Below are positions 1 through 10,452 of a DNA stretch of 43,041 nt, piece after piece. Position 1 is the stretch's first letter. Every line of letters starts with the position of its first letter. Position numbers and translations under genes: made by a program. This stretch comes from Prevotellaceae bacterium (GTDB taxonomy: Bacteria > Bacteroidota > Bacteroidia > Bacteroidales > UBA932), in the NCBI GenBank assembly GCA_031265155.1, contig JAISDB010000033.1, positions 1-43,041 on the forward strand, given 5' to 3'. The notes under the pieces are model-generated. The model was given only the letters and a program-made list of their open reading frames with translations, did no database searches and was not told the origin of the DNA.

Positions 1-275
1 TTTCAACAGAATATTTTTCCCTTTTAGTTTTAGGCTGTTAGATGTTTTTTCAAATAACAGCATCAAGCAGGTGCGCGCCTGAAAATAACAGTTCCGAATC
101 GTAGAGATGCAACATGCCACGCCTGTACTGCTTAAATTTTAACATTTTATTTTAAAATATTCTGTCCGATAATTTACATTATAAGGCATACTAATGGCAA
201 ATATATCAGCAAAATACACGCTTTGTGTGTTTTTTAAAATATTTCGTTAAGATTTGCAACTAATTAAAAAATAAT

Positions 276-283
276 TATTTTTG
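276..283 (+). promoter_or_regulatory. Bacteroidetes-type promoter (-7 TATTTTTG, with -33 TTTG at 253-256)
   Basis: Matches the established Bacteroidetes consensus TTTG-N19-21-TAnnTTTG with 19-bp spacing, ~70 bp upstream of the SusC-like start codon. Confidence 0.6.
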
Positions 284-350
284 TATTTTAAAACAAAATA
301 TAATGTAAATTATAGGACAAAAAAATTATTGTAAAACAAAATTAATTATT

Positions 351-3300
351 ATGAAGAAATTTTTAATGTTTTCCATTGCCTGCTTACTTGTAAGCGTTTC
401 GGCATTTGCCCAGACAAAAACAGTAACAGGTAAAGTAATTAGCGGGGACGACAGGCAAGGCATTCCCGGCGCTACTGTGTTGGTAAAGGAAACCAACAAA
501 GGAGAAGCGACTGATAATGATGGGAACTTTTCTATTCAGGTATCCACTGGTCAGACGCTGCAATTTTCGGCAATTGGTTATGCAGATCAAACAATTGCCG
601 TAGGAGATAATAATGTTATTAACGTAACGCTTCAGCAGGATGTATCGCTGCTGACCGAATCTGTGGTTGTTGGTTATGGAACACAGAGAAGAGAGAACCT
701 TACAGGTGCAGTCGCTACCGTTGATGTAGAAAAAACCTTTAACGGAAAGCCTGTTGCAGATGTAACAAAGGCATTACAGGGTATTGCTCCCGGATTATCC
801 ATAACATATAAAAGCGGTAACTTGGGATCAGATGCAACTATAAATCTGCGTGGTACCGGCACAATTATTGATGGAAAAGCATCTGCAGGAGCTCCGCTGA
901 TTTTGGTTGATGGAGTTGCTACCGACCTTACGCTTGTCAATCCGAATGATATTGCCAATATCTCGGTACTGAAAGATGCCGCTTCTGCTTCAATTTATGG
1001 AGCAAGAGCCGCTTTTGGCGTTGTATTGATAACTACTAAAAAAGGACAGCAAAGCGACAAAAAAGTTAGGATTAGCTACAGTAGCAATTTTGCATTAAGC
1101 AAACCTTCCAATTTAATCGAGTTTGTTGATCCTGAATATGAATTACCTGTATTGATGTATGCAGCAGACCGTAATACTCCGGGCGCCAAATCCGAATCAT
1201 TCGGAATGTATCATGAAGTATTACTGCCCAAGGTAATCGAATGGAAACAGAAATACGCAAATAACAGGAATGGTAAAGAAATGATATACGGTGAAGACTG
1301 GGAAATTATAAATGGTCGTGCATATACATACAGAGTATGGGATCCGCACAAGGAAATGTTGCGCAACTGGACTCCAACACAAAATCATAATTTGTCGGTT
1401 CAGGGAAATATTGGTGAAGAATCATCATACATGGTTTCGCTGGGATATATGGAGCAAAGCGGATTTATGAGAATACAAACAGACAAACTCAAACGTTTTA
1501 ATACAAATATCAGTTTTGACACCAAATTGGCTAAATGGCTAAAAGCAGGGTTTAATGTACAGTTTGCCCGTAAAAACCACGAAGAACCCTATAATTATTA
1601 TGATGGAGGCGGATTAAATGTAAGCGAGTACAACGGATATTTCGGATATTACCTTCGCTGGGGAGAATATTTCCCTTATGGAACGTACGAAGGAAAATAT
1701 TTTCGTCATGCTCCGGGATACATGAATGCTGCAAGTATGAATTCTCTTCAAACGGATTTGATGAGATTGAATACAAACTTAGTTGCAGATATTACCCCGG
1801 ATTTAAAGTTTAATGTAGAGTACAGTTTTACAACAGAAAGAGCTGACAGAGTTATTAACGGACATCCTGTCCAATTGCTGGATTTCTGGTCTGGCGGATG
1901 GGATGCCAACGACATTATGAATACTGCATATAAATATGTAGTTGCAGAAGGTAATGCCCACGATAAAGTGGCATTGGGCAACAGCAACAACCAAAATCAT
2001 GTGCTTAATGCATATTTCACATATTCCAAACAGTTTGGCGAGGATCATAATCTGAAAATAACTGCAGGTAGCAATATAGAAGACAATGAATTTCGTCGTA
2101 TATATGCGGAACGCAGAAACGTTATGGATGAATCGCTTATAGACATCGCATTAACAAACGGAGATCAATATGTAACATCTACGTGGAATGCTTTGAAACC
2201 GGCTCATAACGAATATGCTATTGCAGGATTTTTCGGACGTATAAATTACGATTATAAACGTAAATATCTATTGGAAGTGAATGCCCGTTACGATGGTTCA
2301 TCAAGATTTCCTGTAGGACATCTTTGGGGTTTCTTTCCATCGGCTTCGGTTGGATACCGTATCTCCGAAGAACCATTTATGCAAAAGGTAAAAGACATTG
2401 CAAACGATATTAAAATAAGAGCATCTGTCGGCTCTATAGGAAATCAGACTGTTTCGTCCAACGCATTTCGTCCAATGATGACTTCCGGTACTGCCGATTG
2501 GATTGTGGGAGCATCATTGCCAATGTCAGTTTTAGCACCGCCACTTGTTGACCCTGCTTTAACATGGGAAACCGTAACAACATACGATATAGGCTTAGAC
2601 GTACAATTCCTGAAAAATATGTTTGGACTTTCTTTCGACTGGTATCAACGCACAAATACGGATATATTAACTACGGGAAAAGCCTTGCCTCAAGGAGTAG
2701 GAGCATCGGCGCCACTGACTAATACGGGAGAATTAAGAACTCGGGGATATGAACTTTCAGCAAATTTCAATTATGCATTCAATAAAGACATATCTGTTTA
2801 TGCCGTTGTAACTTTGTCAGATTATCAAACGGTTGTAACTAAATTCAATAATCCGTCAAAAACATTAGGTTTCTTTTACGAAGGAGCAAAAATCGGCGAT
2901 ATATGGGGATTTGAAACAGACCGTCTTTTTCAGGCAGATGATTTCAATGCGGATGGATCATTCAAAACGGGTATTCCATCTCAAAATAAGTTAATAACAG
3001 GGAATTTCAAATATGGTCCCGGAGATGTAAAATATAAAAATTTGGATGGTGATGACGAGATTTCAGCAGGAGATCGTACGGCAGATAATCCGGGCGATAT
3101 GAAAGTAATAGGCAATTCCACTCCGAGATACGAATACAGTATCAGAATCGGCGGTCGCTTCTATGGATTTGATATAGATATATTCTTTCAGGGAGTAGGA
3201 AAACGCGATTACTGGGCAAATTCGGATTTAGTTCTTCCCCTGTTTAATCGTGCTGATGCACTGTACGGGCATCAAATGGATTACTGGACGCCGGAAAATA

Positions 3301-3638
3301 CAAATGCATATTTCCCGAATCCGTATTATCCTCATGCAACCAATGCAATAGGAGCATACGCATCTGGATCTAACAATTTTGTCGCACAATCAAGATACCT
3401 GTTGAATATGGCTTATTTGCGCTTGAAAAATCTGACAATAGGTTATACTTTGCCGGTAAGTTTAACACAAAAAATTGGTATAGACAAATTAAGAATCTAT
3501 TTCAGCGGACAAAATCTTTTTGAAATAAAAGACAGCCGCTTGCCGGTTGACCCCGAAATCAATGAAACCGAAGCACAATGGGGACGTACATATCCTTATC
3601 CGCGTACTGTGTCATTAGGATTACAAGTTAATTTTTAA
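351..3638 (+). CDS. SusC/RagA-family TonB-linked outer membrane protein
   Basis: 1095 aa; signal peptide, N-terminal carboxypeptidase-D-regulatory-like domain (VTGKVISGDDRQGIPGATVLVK), plug domain (VVVGYGTQRRENLTGAV...VLKDAASASIYGARAAFGVVLITTKKG), C-terminal F. Confidence 0.97.
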   Translation: MKKFLMFSIACLLVSVSAFAQTKTVTGKVISGDDRQGIPGATVLVKETNKGEATDNDGNFSIQVSTGQTLQFSAIGYADQTIAVGDNNVINVTLQQDVSLLTESVVVGYGTQRRENLTGAVATVDVEKTFNGKPVADVTKALQGIAPGLSITYKSGNLGSDATINLRGTGTIIDGKASAGAPLILVDGVATDLTLVNPNDIANISVLKDAASASIYGARAAFGVVLITTKKGQQSDKKVRISYSSNFALSKPSNLIEFVDPEYELPVLMYAADRNTPGAKSESFGMYHEVLLPKVIEWKQKYANNRNGKEMIYGEDWEIINGRAYTYRVWDPHKEMLRNWTPTQNHNLSVQGNIGEESSYMVSLGYMEQSGFMRIQTDKLKRFNTNISFDTKLAKWLKAGFNVQFARKNHEEPYNYYDGGGLNVSEYNGYFGYYLRWGEYFPYGTYEGKYFRHAPGYMNAASMNSLQTDLMRLNTNLVADITPDLKFNVEYSFTTERADRVINGHPVQLLDFWSGGWDANDIMNTAYKYVVAEGNAHDKVALGNSNNQNHVLNAYFTYSKQFGEDHNLKITAGSNIEDNEFRRIYAERRNVMDESLIDIALTNGDQYVTSTWNALKPAHNEYAIAGFFGRINYDYKRKYLLEVNARYDGSSRFPVGHLWGFFPSASVGYRISEEPFMQKVKDIANDIKIRASVGSIGNQTVSSNAFRPMMTSGTADWIVGASLPMSVLAPPLVDPALTWETVTTYDIGLDVQFLKNMFGLSFDWYQRTNTDILTTGKALPQGVGASAPLTNTGELRTRGYELSANFNYAFNKDISVYAVVTLSDYQTVVTKFNNPSKTLGFFYEGAKIGDIWGFETDRLFQADDFNADGSFKTGIPSQNKLITGNFKYGPGDVKYKNLDGDDEISAGDRTADNPGDMKVIGNSTPRYEYSIRIGGRFYGFDIDIFFQGVGKRDYWANSDLVLPLFNRADALYGHQMDYWTPENTNAYFPNPYYPHATNAIGAYASGSNNFVAQSRYLLNMAYLRLKNLTIGYTLPVSLTQKIGIDKLRIYFSGQNLFEIKDSRLPVDPEINETEAQWGRTYPYPRTVSLGLQVNF

Positions 3639-3659
3639 CCTTATAAAAATAAATATATT

Positions 3660-5405
3660 ATGAAAAAAATAAGAAAATACATAAGTATAATTATATTTGG
3701 AGGAATTTTTTCTATCTTGTCTACCTCGTGTAACGATTTTCTTGAAAGAGAGCCTCTTGATGGTTTTACCGACCAAAACTACTGGTCAAGCGAAGCTAAC
3801 GTAAAGGCGTATGCCTGGCGCTTTTATAATTTATTCATGGGATATGGAAAAGGTACAGGTACAACTGCCGAATATTATTTTCAATCGGCAAGCGCTTCTA
3901 CTTCTGTTTTAATATCTGATGATCTGACAAGCAATACTTTTTTACAGTATCAGCCAAATGCAAGCGCTTCAAATTCAAACTGGAGCGACCTGTACGAATA
4001 TATAAGAAGAGCAAACATAATGCTGGAAAGGTTACCGAATGTTCCTATGGACAATGCCGCCAGAGAACATTGGGAAGGAGTTGCACGTTTCTTCCGGGCA
4101 TATTATTATTTCCGATTGGTGCAGCGCTTTGGCGATGTTCCTTATTATGACAGTAATGTTACTGATATTAATAATGTTCAGGTTGTCTTTTTACCGCGTA
4201 CCAATCGTAACGAAGTTATGGATAAAGTAAGAACAGACATTAATTCAGCGGTGACTTTACTGAAAGAACAGCCCGAAGCTATAAATACTAACGTTGTTAA
4301 CAAATATGTAGGATTGGCGCTTAAATCACGAATCTGTATGTACGAAGGTACATACCGTAAATATCATCAGTTAGGGAATGGCACTGAATATTTACAGGAT
4401 GCAAAAAGCGCTGCAAACGCAATAATTATATCAAATAGATACAGCATAAGCTCTAATTATAAAGCCGTATATAATTCCGAAAATCTTAAGGGCAATTCGG
4501 AAATACTTTTGTACAAGGAATATTTATCGGGTATTGCGGGCAATTCCATACAGGCTTATACAAATACTTCCACAGTAGTTAACGGAATGACAAAAGCGGC
4601 AATTGAAAGTTATGTTTGTACGGATGGATTGCCAATTTCACAGTCATTACAATATCAGGGCGATTTAAATATTGCAGATGTCTTGGCAAATAGAGATGAA
4701 CGTTTAATTGCAGCAGTAGATGATGAAGGTGTATGCTTTAGAGGATATCCGGTAGCGTCTTTATCAAGAGCAAGAACATCTTCTACCGGATATGTTGTTA
4801 ATTTATATTATAATCCTGCTTCGCCAAGTATTACTACAACAGGACAGAATTTCATTGACGCTCCGGTATTTGGTTATGCGGAAGTGCTGTTGAATTATGC
4901 GGAAGCATGTGCGGAATTAGGCTCAATTACTCAGAATAATTTGGACAGCACTGTTAACTTGTTAAGAACACGTGCAGGCATTACGCCGTTAACCTATATC
5001 AGTGATGATAATATTCAGGCAGGCGGTGTTACAATCAACGATCCGAAACGAACAGGCGCGTTAGAAAATATTTCTGGTGCTGTTAATTCTATTATTTGGG
5101 AAATTCGCAGAGAACGAAGAGCTGAATTAATGGGATGGACAGAAATGCGTTATTATGATTTGATGCGATGGAAAAAAGGCGATTATTTGGATTATACAAA
5201 CAATCCCGATGTTGCTTTGGGTATATACGTGGGAGTAGGAGCTACCACTGAAGTTACCGTTAATGATGATGGATATGTATATGTATATCCCGGCAGCAAC
5301 AGAGTATTTGATTCCAATAAACATTATCTTAATTCGATTCCTACGGGTCAAAGAAGTTTATACAATGGAGAAGGCATTGAACTGACTCAAAATCCCGGTT
5401 GGTAA
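3660..5405 (+). CDS. SusD/RagB-family nutrient-binding outer membrane lipoprotein
   Basis: 581 aa; lipobox-like STSCNDFLEREPLD, C-terminal IRRERRAELMGWTEMRYYDLMRWKKGDYL typical of SusD; directly follows SusC. Confidence 0.95.
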   Translation: MKKIRKYISIIIFGGIFSILSTSCNDFLEREPLDGFTDQNYWSSEANVKAYAWRFYNLFMGYGKGTGTTAEYYFQSASASTSVLISDDLTSNTFLQYQPNASASNSNWSDLYEYIRRANIMLERLPNVPMDNAAREHWEGVARFFRAYYYFRLVQRFGDVPYYDSNVTDINNVQVVFLPRTNRNEVMDKVRTDINSAVTLLKEQPEAINTNVVNKYVGLALKSRICMYEGTYRKYHQLGNGTEYLQDAKSAANAIIISNRYSISSNYKAVYNSENLKGNSEILLYKEYLSGIAGNSIQAYTNTSTVVNGMTKAAIESYVCTDGLPISQSLQYQGDLNIADVLANRDERLIAAVDDEGVCFRGYPVASLSRARTSSTGYVVNLYYNPASPSITTTGQNFIDAPVFGYAEVLLNYAEACAELGSITQNNLDSTVNLLRTRAGITPLTYISDDNIQAGGVTINDPKRTGALENISGAVNSIIWEIRRERRAELMGWTEMRYYDLMRWKKGDYLDYTNNPDVALGIYVGVGATTEVTVNDDGYVYVYPGSNRVFDSNKHYLNSIPTGQRSLYNGEGIELTQNPGW

Positions 5406-5429
5406 TAAAATTGTTTTACAATCATTAGG

Positions 5430-5459
5430 AAGCGGCGGTCATAAGGCAGCCGCTTTTTA
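5430..5459 (+). terminator. Rho-independent terminator after susCD
   Basis: AAGCGGC ...12 nt... GCCGCTT followed by TTTA. Confidence 0.75.
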
Positions 5460-5558
5460 TTTGCTTATAAAAACGCTGTTTCAAAAAAGAATACAGCCAA
5501 ATTGCATTAATTTGCAGTAAAATTTCCTTACAGGGAAAACCGATTTAAAAAAATCATG

Positions 5559-5566
5559 TAAATTTG
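5559..5566 (+). promoter_or_regulatory. -7 promoter element TAAATTTG upstream of metF
   Basis: Matches Bacteroidetes TAnnTTTG consensus ~105 bp upstream of the start codon; same TCATGTAAATTTGC context is found upstream of gltX. Confidence 0.45.
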
Positions 5567-5671
5567 CGCTCAAATTGCATGCATCAAATCAATTTGACGG
5601 ATAATATTTTAAAAAATACTATCTGCATGTTATTATAATTCAGGCTTATTCTAATAATATCATTTTATAAA

Positions 5672-6625
5672 ATGAAAATAGCAGACATATTAAAAGAATC
5701 GAAAAAAACACTTTTCACTTTCGAAATTTTGCCTCCGCTTAAAGGCGGAAGTTTCGGTGAAATACAGCGCACAATAGAACCTTTACTTGAATTTTCGCCA
5801 TCGTATATAAATGTTACCTGTCATCGAGCCGACACGGCTTATCGTACCAACGAAAAAGGCGAAACCGAACGCTATACGACAAAAAAGCGTCCGGGAAGCG
5901 TTGGCGTTGCTGCTGCCGTAAAATTCAAATACGGTATAGAAGTCGTTCCGCATGTGATTTGCGCAGGCTTTACGCGCGACGAAACCGAAGATGCTCTCAT
6001 CGACTACAATTATCTTGAAATGAGTAACTTACTTGTTTTGCGCGGCGACAAAATGAAATCGGATCCTGTTTTTATTGCCGAAAAGGACGGTCATGCTCAT
6101 GCTCGTGATTTGCTTGTACAGATAAAAAACATGAACAGGGGAATATATTTGAACAGCGCAATAGAAAATGCTGCGCCAACCGATTTTTCATGCGGCGTTG
6201 CCGGTTATCCCGAAAAACATGCGGATGCAAAAAGTGTGGAACAGGACATTATTCACCTGAAAGAAAAAGTAGATGCCGGAGCCGACTACATTGTAACGCA
6301 AATGTTTTTTGATAATTCAAAATATTTTGATTTTGTAAAACGCTGTCGTGAAGCTGGTATTGCAGTTCCGATAATTCCAGGTGTAAAACCGATTGCAACC
6401 GCAAATCAGGTTGATGTTTTGCCTGAGCTTTTTAACCTGTCGCTGCCAAAAGAATTGGAAACCGAATTGAGAAAATGCAAAACAAACAGTGAAGCAAAAC
6501 ATGTCGGTACCGAATGGCTTACAATGCAGGTGCTGGAATTGAAAAAAGCAAACGTTCCTGCTATTCATATTTACACTTTCGGTATTCCGGATAATGTTGC
6601 AAAAGTTTGTAAGGCAGTATTTTAA
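5672..6625 (+). CDS. metF: Methylenetetrahydrofolate reductase [NAD(P)H]
   Basis: 317 aa; FEILPPLKGG start, NVTCHRAD, NLLVLRGD, TQMFFDN motifs typical of MetF. Confidence 0.95.
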   Translation: MKIADILKESKKTLFTFEILPPLKGGSFGEIQRTIEPLLEFSPSYINVTCHRADTAYRTNEKGETERYTTKKRPGSVGVAAAVKFKYGIEVVPHVICAGFTRDETEDALIDYNYLEMSNLLVLRGDKMKSDPVFIAEKDGHAHARDLLVQIKNMNRGIYLNSAIENAAPTDFSCGVAGYPEKHADAKSVEQDIIHLKEKVDAGADYIVTQMFFDNSKYFDFVKRCREAGIAVPIIPGVKPIATANQVDVLPELFNLSLPKELETELRKCKTNSEAKHVGTEWLTMQVLELKKANVPAIHIYTFGIPDNVAKVCKAVF

Positions 6626-6683
6626 TTAAATCATATATATTCCATACAGATAAAGTTTATCTGACAAAACGCTGAAGCAGCAA

Positions 6684-7802
6684 ATGAATAAAGAATTAAA
6701 AAAAGTATTGTCGCGCGACATGTTTTTGTCATCGATTGCCGAAAAAATCGAAGCCGGCGAAAGAATTACCATCAGCGAAGGATTGCAACTGTATGAATCC
6801 GACAATCTTTCGGCATTAGCCTTGCTGGCAAGTGAAAAACGGAAACGGATAAATGAAAATTTCGTTTTTTTTAATAAAAACTTTCATATAGAGCCTGCAA
6901 ATATCTGTGTTCACAATTGCCGGTTTTGTTCATATCATCGGAATGTTAACGATACCGATGCCTGGGATTACGGCATAGGCGAAATGCTTGAAATATGCAA
7001 AAAACATTATACCGAAGATATTAGCGAAGTGCATATTGTTGGCGGGGTGCATCCCGGTCGCAATTTGGATTTCTACTGTGATTTGATTGCCGAAATAAGA
7101 AAAGCGTTTCCTGCGCTGCACATCAAGGCGTTTACGGCTGTTGAGCTTGATTATATGATTAACAGAGCAAACTTAACGTTGAAAGAAGGCTTGCATAAAT
7201 TAAAAAGCGCAGGACTAAATTCAATTCCGGGCGGAGGCGCAGAAATATTCGACAGTGAAATCCGTAAGCAGATTTGCCATAAAAAATCGGATGCAGATAC
7301 ATGGCTCGAAATTCATAAAACAGCGCACGAACTTGGAATAGCATCCAATGCATCCATTCTTTTCGGTCATATCGAAACATATCTTCACAGGCTCAATCAT
7401 CTTGAGCAATTACGCAGCCTGCAAGATGAAACTCACGGTTTCAATGCTTTTATTCCATTGAAATACAAGAATTTTAACAATGATATTTCGGAAATCGGAG
7501 AAGTAAACGACATGGAAGTTCTTAAAAATTTTGCTGTTTCGCGCCTGTTTCTCGATAATATTTTTCATATAAAATCATACTGGCCCATGCTTGGGAAAAA
7601 CCTCGCAGGACTTGCCCTGCATTTTGGCGCCGACGATATGGACGGAACCATCGACGATTCTACTAAAATATATTCGATGGCAGGCGCCGAAGAAAAAAAT
7701 CCGTCGATGACAACCGATGAAATGATATCATTTATAAAAAAACTGGGATTTACGCCTGTCGAACGGGATTCTTTATATAACAAACGTAATATTTTTGTGT
7801 AA
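6684..7802 (+). CDS. mqnE: Aminofutalosine synthase, radical SAM (menaquinone futalosine pathway)
   Basis: 372 aa; CVHNCRFC radical SAM Cx3Cx2C, HIVGGVHPG, PGGGAEIF, SILFGHIET motifs. Confidence 0.9.
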   Translation: MNKELKKVLSRDMFLSSIAEKIEAGERITISEGLQLYESDNLSALALLASEKRKRINENFVFFNKNFHIEPANICVHNCRFCSYHRNVNDTDAWDYGIGEMLEICKKHYTEDISEVHIVGGVHPGRNLDFYCDLIAEIRKAFPALHIKAFTAVELDYMINRANLTLKEGLHKLKSAGLNSIPGGGAEIFDSEIRKQICHKKSDADTWLEIHKTAHELGIASNASILFGHIETYLHRLNHLEQLRSLQDETHGFNAFIPLKYKNFNNDISEIGEVNDMEVLKNFAVSRLFLDNIFHIKSYWPMLGKNLAGLALHFGADDMDGTIDDSTKIYSMAGAEEKNPSMTTDEMISFIKKLGFTPVERDSLYNKRNIFV

Positions 7803-7892
7803 ATAAAATACCGGTTCAAAAATTTTTTGCCGTTTGAACTTGCCTGCCTGTTTTTGCAGAGTTGTAATTTGACTGTAAGATGCTTGCTGAAA

Positions 7893-9572
7893 CTATCCGT
7901 GCCGCAAAATCATTCCATTGCGCGCGCCTGTATGTTTTCCCCTGTCGATTGTATGAATTCCGTTGACAATTACATGTTCTATTCCTTCGGCAAATTGATG
8001 CGGATTTGTAAATTCGGCTTTATCAATAATCCTGTTCATATCAAATATTACAATATCGGCAAAGTTTCCTGCCTGTATTGTTCCTCTGTTTTTAAGATTC
8101 AGGCGGCTTGCCGGTAATTTTGTCATTTTCATGATGCCTGTCGACAGGTCAACAGCTTTTTCATCTCTGCAATATTTTCCCAAAAATCGCGGAAACGTTC
8201 CATAACTTCGCGGATGAGGTTTACCTGTCGAAAGTTCGCCTTTGGGAGAATATACGTAGCCATCGGATGCCGGCATTCCAAGTTTGTGCGCAAGAAACAT
8301 TTTTACGTTGTCTTCGCTCATTGCAAAGCAAACCATATCTACGTGCCCGTGTTCGGCAAGCAGTATGTCGCGAATAAATTCCGCTTCCCTTTTATGTGAA
8401 ATATCTGCACATTCGATAAGATTTTTTCCTATGTATCCTGCATTTTCTCCATTACCCGAAGTGATGATAACATTCTGACCTCCCCCCAGCCTTTTTATTC
8501 GCGATTCGGCATATTCGCCTATTTTTGCAAAGACAGTCCTGTCTTTCAATCGCGATAAAACTTCATCGGTATCACCCTGTCTCGCCCAAAGCGGAATAAA
8601 TGTGGAAAGTCCCGTAGAAAAAGCGATGTACGGATAACGGTCGAAAGCAACGTCAACGCCACCTGAATATGCCTTTTCAATAATTTCGAGCATTTTCGGC
8701 GCCTTGTGCCAGTTATTTGCATTTTGCGCTTTAAGGTGCGAGATTTCAAGGCGCGCTCCCGACTGCCGCGCTATGTCGATTGCTTCACTGATTGCTTCTT
8801 CTACGCCGTCATCTTCGTTGCGCATGTGAATTGCATACAGAGCGCTGTTTTTTGCAATCACACGGCACAGCTCAACAAGTTCCTGCGTATTTGCATAGCT
8901 TCCAGGCGCATATTCCAGTCCGTATGATATTCCTATGCTTCCGCAGTCAATTTGATGTTGCAGCAGATTTTTCATCTGTTCTATCTGTTCTTTTGTTGCA
9001 GGAATATCGTTATTGCCGACAACAACCGAACGCAAATCGCCATGACCCGTAAAAGTTGCATAATTTATACTTATTTTGTTTTTTTCGAGAGCGTCAAAAA
9101 AGCCGTCAGCATGTTGCCATGGCTCGTATCCGTGCCGCAATTGATTTTTCTGCTGGTCAAAATCCCTGTCGGAATACGGAAAAGGAGAGCCGCCGCAATT
9201 TCCGCCAACATCTGTTGTTATGCCCTGATAAATTCTGCTGTCGCCTTCGGGGCAAATCAGAAGATTTGTGTCGGTGTGCGTATGAATGTCAATGAATCCG
9301 GGACTTACGGCAAAACCTTCGGCATTAATGATTTGATTTGCCGATTCGCCGGCATTGCCAATATCTGCAATTTTGCCGTCTTTGATGGCAATATCGGTAA
9401 TGACAGGCAAGTCGCCGTTGCCCGAATAAACGAGACCGTTTTTTATGATAATATCAAAACGGTTGCGCGAACTGATGCATCCAGAAAATGCACCACTGCC
9501 CAATAAGCCGATTCCGCAGCCTGCAAGCGCTGATGTTTTAAGGAATTTTCTGCGTGAAACTTTCTTACTCAT
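7893..9572 (-). CDS. N-acyl-D-amino-acid deacylase / D-aminoacylase family amidohydrolase with Tat-type signal
   Basis: MSKKVSRRKFLKTSALAGCG twin-arginine signal; GFIDIHTHTD metal motif; GNCGGSPFP; C-terminal FADIVIFD. Start trimmed from track start 9647 to ATG at 9572. Confidence 0.88.
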   Translation of the reverse strand: MSKKVSRRKFLKTSALAGCGIGLLGSGAFSGCISSRNRFDIIIKNGLVYSGNGDLPVITDIAIKDGKIADIGNAGESANQIINAEGFAVSPGFIDIHTHTDTNLLICPEGDSRIYQGITTDVGGNCGGSPFPYSDRDFDQQKNQLRHGYEPWQHADGFFDALEKNKISINYATFTGHGDLRSVVVGNNDIPATKEQIEQMKNLLQHQIDCGSIGISYGLEYAPGSYANTQELVELCRVIAKNSALYAIHMRNEDDGVEEAISEAIDIARQSGARLEISHLKAQNANNWHKAPKMLEIIEKAYSGGVDVAFDRYPYIAFSTGLSTFIPLWARQGDTDEVLSRLKDRTVFAKIGEYAESRIKRLGGGQNVIITSGNGENAGYIGKNLIECADISHKREAEFIRDILLAEHGHVDMVCFAMSEDNVKMFLAHKLGMPASDGYVYSPKGELSTGKPHPRSYGTFPRFLGKYCRDEKAVDLSTGIMKMTKLPASRLNLKNRGTIQAGNFADIVIFDMNRIIDKAEFTNPHQFAEGIEHVIVNGIHTIDRGKHTGARNGMILRHG

Positions 9573-9862
9573 AGCAAAATGTTTTTTATAATTTTTTTGT
9601 AAAGATACAAAATAAATATTAAAATGCATTTTTTTATTTGCAATCATAAACCCGGAATGTTAATCGCACGATACTTTTACCGCATTTGTTACATAAGGAC
9701 GTATTTCTGCCATGTCGAAATAATATTTTATATATACTTAATTAGCAATACCAAAAATTTGAAATATTATACTGTTGCCGTTAACTGTGTCGTAAAAATA
9801 TGTAAACAAAATTTTTATTTTAAATTAAAATAGTATTTTTGTATTCGTCAAATTACAAGAAA

Positions 9863-10396
9863 ATGAATTATTTTGATATTATCTTTGCGTTAATCATTAT
9901 TTGGGCTGCTATTCGCGGGTTTTCAACAGGTTTTATAATACAGCTTTCAGGCTTGCTGGCAATGCTGGCAGGCGCTTTCGCTGCTTATAAAGCATCGTTT
10001 TGGCTTGCATCCAAATTTTCATCAATTATTGCTGCCGACCCTGTTATCATAAACACATTCGCTTTTATTATTACGTTTGCCATAGCATGGGGATTGATAA
10101 TTTTGCTGGGTAAATTTTTGCATCTGGTTGTAAAGATTGCAATGATGGGTTTAATAAACCGCATTTTAGGGATACTTTTTTCTGTAGTAAAAATTGTTTT
10201 CGCATTGAGCGTTATTCTTCTGCTTGCAGGTAATTTGAATAAATCATTAAACTTTTTGCCGAAAGGATATATAAACAATTCTTTGCTTTACAATCCGATA
10301 GAAAAGTTTGCTTCGGCAATTTTCCCATATCTGAAAACAGGTTTTAATACGGTTCAAAACAAATGGAACGAAAATCAAAAAAATGAAAATCCATAA
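9863..10396 (+). CDS. CvpA family membrane protein
   Basis: MNYFDIIFALIIIWAAIRGFSTGFIIQLSGLLAMLAGAFAAYKAS is a CvpA-like N-terminus; multiple TM segments. Start trimmed to ATG at 9863. Confidence 0.85.
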   Translation: MNYFDIIFALIIIWAAIRGFSTGFIIQLSGLLAMLAGAFAAYKASFWLASKFSSIIAADPVIINTFAFIITFAIAWGLIILLGKFLHLVVKIAMMGLINRILGILFSVVKIVFALSVILLLAGNLNKSLNFLPKGYINNSLLYNPIEKFASAIFPYLKTGFNTVQNKWNENQKNENP

Positions 10397-10452
10397 ACCC
10401 CGATGAATTACTTTCAGGTATAATTTGTTGTTGATAAGCGATTAAACAGCCA

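Noticed and set aside
8952-9506. 184-aa + strand ORF, plus others (8214..8399, 8706..8927, 7827..8117), opposite the D-aminoacylase gene
   Set aside because: Antisense shadows of the well-supported amidohydrolase on the minus strand; translations lack domain character.
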